Origin: Actinidia chinensis
Taxonomy: Eukaryota; Streptophyta; Magnoliopsida; Ericales; Actinidiaceae
DNA length: 22,500 nt
Assembly: GCA_009663005.1 (NCBI GenBank)
Contig: CM018902.1
Span: 17,722,407 to 17,744,906, forward strand
Direction of reading: 5' to 3'
The position numbers and the translations under genes are program-made. Below, in pieces: positions 18,440 to 22,500 of the stretch (position 1 is the stretch's first letter; the number at the start of each line of letters is the position of its first letter). The notes under the pieces were generated by a model that was given only the letters and a program-made list of their open reading frames with translations, was not told the origin of the DNA and ran no database searches.

Positions 18440-18575
18440 AATCAAAAGGCAATATTTATTTTTGAGCAAAAATTAGTTCCAGAAGAATTTTAATATTAGT
18501 TTCAAAAGTAAAAAAGTTAATGCCATTTATATTTGTCTAAACCTCCCCTCAGGGAGGTTAGTGAAATTTAAGTTG
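18440..18575 (-). mobile_element. Inverted fragment related to the GGGTAAATT element
   Basis: Read on the minus strand, TAAATTTCACTAACCTCCCT, GAGGGGAGG and the AATTAGTTT-rich part resemble the left portion of the elements at 12284 and 15398, in opposite orientation and outside the beta segments. This supports a dispersed mobile family. Confidence 0.4.
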
Positions 18576-18862
18576 GAGGTCGACTCTTGAGATGGCAATA
18601 TCGCCTTGACTTTTAGAAAAGCGATGAGCCGAAATAGATAAATTTCCTTACAAAAAAGCAAAATGAACTTATTTTTTTAAAATATTTTTAAACGTGTTAT
18701 TCTTATAAAATGTTTAGACGAAAATATTATTAAAAAAATGGCCCCCATAATTTTTGGGAAAAAAGTTTATATTGTAGCAAAATCCCAAGTTTGAAATTTT
18801 GCTGGTATGCTTTAAACCTTAATTTTTGGGAATCTATAATAAAAAGTTTTATATTTCAGACT

Positions 18863-19239
18863 TGTCAATAGATCGAATTCATAAAAATCCGAATCCAATT
18901 CGATTATAAATACATCTGGATCCGACTCCGAAATGCTAAATATGCTTGTTTTAATCCAAATCTAAATCCAACTTAAATGAATATTCAATCTAAAAAATCT
19001 GAACCAGTACATTTTTCCTTTCTTTTTTCAAAAAACAACACAAAGAAGTATAAAATTTTTGAAATAGGAGAACAAGTTATAAAATATTTCTCAAATCAGG
19101 TTCAAAAGCGGATCGGATTCTGATATCAGAATTCGAATTCGATAAATATGGATTATCTGAATTTGAATTATCTGAATTTTTTAATTGTATTTTTATTAAT
19201 GGATTAGAATTTATTCAAATTCGATCCAATCCATTGACA
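18863..19239. mobile_element. MITE-like element with TGTCAAT termini
   Basis: TGTCAATAGAT..CGAATT...AATCCGAATCC at the left and the reverse complement of the right end (TGTCAATGGATTGGATCGAATTTGAATAAA) form imperfect terminal inverted repeats of about 35 bp. The interior is rich in GGATTCGGAT-type words typical of such AT-rich elements. No clear target-site duplication and no coding sequence. Confidence 0.5.
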
Positions 19240-19404
19240 TATTTAGTACTAAATTCGAATAGTTACAACTGTAAATAAAGCATCAATCCTATTAATCCAA
19301 ATGAAAGAGGTTATTAGTTCGGTTCCTCGCTTCCTCTTCTTTTCTTTCCTCCTGAACACTAATTATGTTAATTGATTCATCGTCGATTGAAAGAAACCAT
19401 TGTA

Positions 19405-19606
19405 ACCCAAGGGGGTGGTTGAGTTGGCAGCGGACACTCGTAAAGGGTTTACTCACTTAAGTTCGTAGGTTCGATTCCTCTCAACAGCAATTCTTGGGGC
19501 CACCTTCTCGTATGTGTAAGTGTGCGAAATTAGCTATGGGAGGGAATGTATAGATTTAATCTGTTGCGCAAGCACAGGATATCCTGCATTTCCCAAAAAA
19601 AAGAAA
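19405..19606 (+). mobile_element. tRNA-derived SINE
   Basis: A box-like GGTGGTTGAGTTGG (from 19414) and a B box GGTTCGATTCC (19468-19478) are spaced as in an RNA polymerase III promoter. A tRNA-unrelated body follows, and the element ends in an A/GAAA-rich tail. Flanking GAAAGAAACCATTGTA (19389-19404) and GAAAGAAAACCATCGTA (19607-19623) are near-identical target-site duplications. The length of about 200 bp fits plant SINEs. It is too degenerate and extended to be a functional tRNA gene. Confidence 0.88.
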
Positions 19607-19679
19607 GAAAGAAAACCATCGTATATGTTAGATTTTTCATTGTATTTTTCCCTTATTTACATGTGAGAAAAGATTATAT

Positions 19680-20970
19680 TAGAAAACAAAAATGAGAATA
19701 ATAAAACAATAAAAAATGAAAATTTTAAAAACAATAAAAAATGAAAATTTTAATTTTTGGGGTGTCTTCTGTACTTTCAAATACATCAATTATTGACTCA
19801 ACATTACATGCATATATGAAAAAGTTTTGCTAGTTTAGGAGAAATGTGGGAGAAAGAAAGAGGTGTTTTAGTTTATTTATTTTTTTGGGTTCCACTAAAA
19901 AATAATCAAATGAGTAAAAAATATGCCTAATTTTAAAGATTTTTTGTCAATTGGATAAGAACTTATGTGAGTTTCATACCTTTGAGAAGAAGGAAGTGAT
20001 ATTTTTTTGAGGAAAAAAAATATTCTCAAATGAAATCTTAACCGTTTGATTAATTTAAATGAATTTTAATTATAAATAGTGGAATATAATTTTGAAATGA
20101 TATATATTATAGATTGATGGATGGGTCTTGGCAATTTGTATTATATCAAAGGAATGCTTTGGTCTTATTGTTAACGTTTGGCTTGACTTGGTGGTCTAGG
20201 AAGATTATACTGAAAAATAAAAATTGAAATAATAAAATATTTTAAAATAAAATTGGTGTCTTCTTGTAAACGTTTGGCTGGGTCTGGTGGTGATGGTCTA
20301 GGAAGCTTATACTGAAAAATAGATAATGAGAATAATAAAACAATTGAAAATGGATTTTTGGGGGTGTTGTCTTCTCTGCTTTCAAAGACATCATTGTGCT
20401 TGGTAATTTATATTATAACTAGTAATTGCTCATGTCTACGGGCATTATGTAAAAAATCACATTTTACGCGTATTTGTTAGAGTGTTACAATTTACAAAAT
20501 AGATAAGATATAAACGTCAGATAAAAGATACATTACATGCATATGCAAATAGATACATTATTAAGAACAAATTAGGAAGTACAATGATTTTAAAAAAAAT
20601 TGCTAATTTGGAAGAAATGAGAAAAAAAAGTAGGTGTTTTAAATTATTTTTGTGTGAAATCCATTAAATGAATGGTCCAATGAGTAAAATATATGCCCAT
20701 CTTTAAAAAAAAATTTGCTATTAAATTATAACCTATGTGGGGCCCACACCTTTGAGAAAAATGAAGTAATTTTTTTGGGGGGAGGGGAATAATCTCAAGT
20801 GAAATCTCAGCCGTTGGATTAATTCAAATAAATTTTAATCGTAAATAGCGAGAGATAGTTTTGAGATTCAAAATGAATGTAATTTATAATATAAATAAAG
20901 GGATGCTTTGGTCTTGGTCCTCCTCACCCCTTGCTCTATTGTAAACGTTTGACTTGGCATGATGGTTTAG
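19680..20970. repeat. Diverged direct duplication of AT-rich DNA
   Basis: Blocks of about 19680-20215 recur in order at about 20310-20970: GAGAATAATAAAACAA, TTACATGCATAT, AGTAGGTGTTTTA/AGAGGTGTTTTAG, CAATGAGTAAAATATATGCC, CACCTTTGAGAAAA, TCTCAGCCGTTGGATTAATT and GGGATGCTTTGGTCTT. A shorter part (TTGTAAACGTTTGGCT...GGTCTAGGAAG) occurs three times, near 20168, 20264 and 20939. The right copy has about 190 extra bases (20396-20585). No coding content. Confidence 0.75.
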
Positions 20971-21750
20971 AAAGAGCCAAGTGAAGGGTTGCCTAAAAGA
21001 ATCCGAGAGAATAAAGAGGTGAAGACCCTTGGAGTTCTTAAAAAGGCAATACATCCAAAGGTAAGGGGACTCTCGAACTGACTACCCATTCTTCATTCTC
21101 ATGCTAGCCCAGGAGTTAGGCAAAGCCTAGTAATTAACTAGTATACCTTTGACAGGAGCCTTTATGTTGCCCCCAGACATCAACACAAAAAAGTGGTCAT
21201 ACTAGTAGTGTACACCTATGTGGGATGAGTAATTGGAAGTATAGTGAAACCATTACCAATATCATGTGTGCAAGTATGTATATCATATGTTTTATGTAAT
21301 TAGTTATACAATTGGTGTATGATTCCTCACTAATTGTTATCCAACTATAAGAAATGCATCTACGTGATTTGTAATTCAATCTCACGTTAAATCCGACCAA
21401 TTAAATATGTCCTAAAATAACATTTAAAAAACACTCAAGTGCCTTCACCTAAAAAGAAACACTCAATTACTCATTTGGGATGCCTCAAAGTTTTGGATTT
21501 TTTGTTGAAGTCGTACAAGTCAAAAATATAAAATCACACAAATTATGAAAAAAAAATATGAACTAGCTTGAATTGCGGCAACCCACAAAAGGTCATCAAT
21601 ACAGATTTAAATGAGCAATTCAAACTATAAACAATGTTGAAATCAAATAAAATATAATCATAGGTTTAAACAAAATCAGATCTGAAGACTTACTTGATTA
21701 AACAAACTTTGAGCACTGCTCCATTGTTAATCTAGTCTGTTTAGTTCTTC
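20971..21750. other. AT-rich non-coding stretch, nothing recognised
   Basis: I see no conserved protein, RNA or repeat partner in this interval. The minus-strand frame of 67 codons at 21197-21400 has no recognisable content. Confidence 0.4.
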
Positions 21751-21967
21751 ATGGCTTCTGCGTTAACTAGATTTGATAATCTAGTTCCGTGTGATGATAA
21801 GAGAGATTTGGATGATGATGGGGTGCTGCAACAACTCCATTGCTTTCACGTCAAGAAAAACGAACAAGTGTGCAAATTTCTTAGCAAAGATGGGTATCGA
21901 CCAACCGGATCCCCTTGTGATTTTGGAAGAACCCGAGGCTCGCAAGTGTCTCCTTGACAAGGAGTGA
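21751..21967 (+). pseudogene. RNase H-like domain C-terminus, frameshifted
   Basis: The frame from ATG 21751 reaches LQQLHCFHVKK. After a one-base shift at the A run near 21852 the plus strand reads NKCANFLAKMGIDQPDPLVI then LEEPEARKCLLDKE and a TGA at 21965-21967. The pattern H-x-x-R/K-E-x-N-x-C-A-x-x-L-A is the C-terminal end of plant RNase H (RVT_3-type) domains found in LINE-derived and domesticated RNase H proteins. The catalytic acidic residues of the upstream part are not present, so this is a terminal fragment. Frames beyond the shift in the original frame are spurious. Confidence 0.7.
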
Positions 21968-22337
21968 TTATTTCTTCTTCTTAGTGTGCTCTGTGTTTAG
22001 TTTTGTTTTAATTTTTCATTGTATAAAAAAATTATATAGAGTTCGTTACTTATTACTATATGAGTTGATTGACCACCTACGCAGGAGTAATTGTCACTTT
22101 CATGTAGTTAAAAATTTTGCGTAAAAATAAATCATACCGAAAATGTAAATACATAGATATTTTTGTAGCTTCATATAATAATAAAAAAGGAAGTTGATTT
22201 GATTTGATTTTTTATTTTTTAAAAAATAACACAAAGTTTGTTTGTTTTCATTTTTTTTAGGTTTTTAATTTTTCTTTGCAAAAATAACAATAAAAAAAAA
22301 AGCTGCATTTTAAGCCAAAAAACTAGTAGAAAACGAC
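21968..22337. other. AT-rich spacer
   Basis: T-rich and A-rich non-coding sequence follows the RNase H fragment. It could be its 3' tail. No other feature seen. Confidence 0.4.
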
Positions 22338-22470
22338 TAAGGCCCAAAGTTGAGTTTGGACTGTCCAATCCAAGATTGGGGCCCATAGTCCATCGACTGA
22401 CCAGATTTGTTTTTGAAAGTTGTTGTAAGAGTCAATGGACTGATGGCCCAAAAGCACGAAGCCCTAACCA
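22338..22470 (+). promoter_or_regulatory. Site II/telo-like promoter cluster at the window edge
   Basis: Three GGCCCA words (22341-22346, about 22379-22385 within TTGGGGCCCA, and 22445-22450) are followed by AAGCCCTAACC (22459-22469), close to the telo-box AAACCCTAA. In plants, site II words (TGGGCY, reverse RGCCCA) combined with telo-boxes mark promoters of ribosomal, mitochondrial and other growth genes. A gene starting to the right of the window is implied; its direction is inferred from the telo-like motif order. Confidence 0.5.
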
Positions 22471-22500
22471 CCACTAAAAATATTTGGTAGCGTACTGAGA

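Noticed and set aside
19411..19485. Functional tRNA gene
   Set aside because: A and B boxes are present but no cloverleaf could be drawn, and the sequence continues into a SINE body with tail and target-site duplications.

Overview
The window looks like nuclear DNA from a flowering plant, probably a eudicot. It has AT-rich non-coding sequence, spliced gene remnants with GT..AG introns, a tRNA-derived SINE, MITE-like inverted repeats, telo-box and site II promoter words, and a plant-type RNase H retroelement tail. I could not identify the species. I found no complete, intact protein gene. Most reading frames in the window are chance or antisense frames.

Left part, 1-5586: a tandem satellite array with a unit near 455 bp. 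Twelve copies of one anchor sequence are visible. Each unit contains two recognisable ~150 bp sub-repeats and one GC-rich hairpin module. The last complete unit is about 155 bp short, as expected from recombination between its own sub-repeats. At 5586/5587 the array stops abruptly against a ~0.9 kb segment (alpha-prime, 5587-6478) that recurs at 10591-11513 (alpha).

Centre, 6480-13796, minus strand: broken pieces of two unrelated plant genes lie head to tail. Four exons (13688-13796, 10271-~10425, 9659-10158, ~9379-9448) match the N-terminal to middle part of chloroplast glutamyl endopeptidase (GEP/CGEP, family S9D). About 210 bp further on, four exons (9091-9165, 8932-9002, 6649-6745, 6500-6557) match the WD40 region of a BRWD-type (bromodomain and WD repeat) protein. 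Splice sites and intron phases largely survive, but frames are broken by small indels. The large BRWD intron carries two separate tandem duplications (259 bp and 244 bp periods) and a run of 29 C. From memory, the Arabidopsis orthologues are near neighbours (At2g47390 and At2g47410, with CP12-1 between), so this may be a decayed, internally deleted syntenic block rather than random capture.

Nested in and beside the GEP introns is a segment present three times (beta1 11315-13381, beta2 14098-14777, beta3 14785-16303). It carries, on the minus strand, a TATA box, a telo-box (AAACCCTAA), a CT-rich leader and an ATG in good context. The downstream reading frame is not conserved between copies. 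The beta copies also carry two MITE-like elements, one complete in beta1 and halved in beta3.

Right part, 16304-22500: a GC-richer anonymous island (16304-~18050), then AT-rich repeat DNA. This holds a MITE-like inverted repeat (18863-19239), a SINE with target-site duplications (19405-19606), a diverged tandem duplication (19680-20970), and a frameshifted RNase H C-terminus (21751-21967). At the extreme right edge there is a promoter-like cluster of GGCCCA site II words that points to a gene beyond the window.
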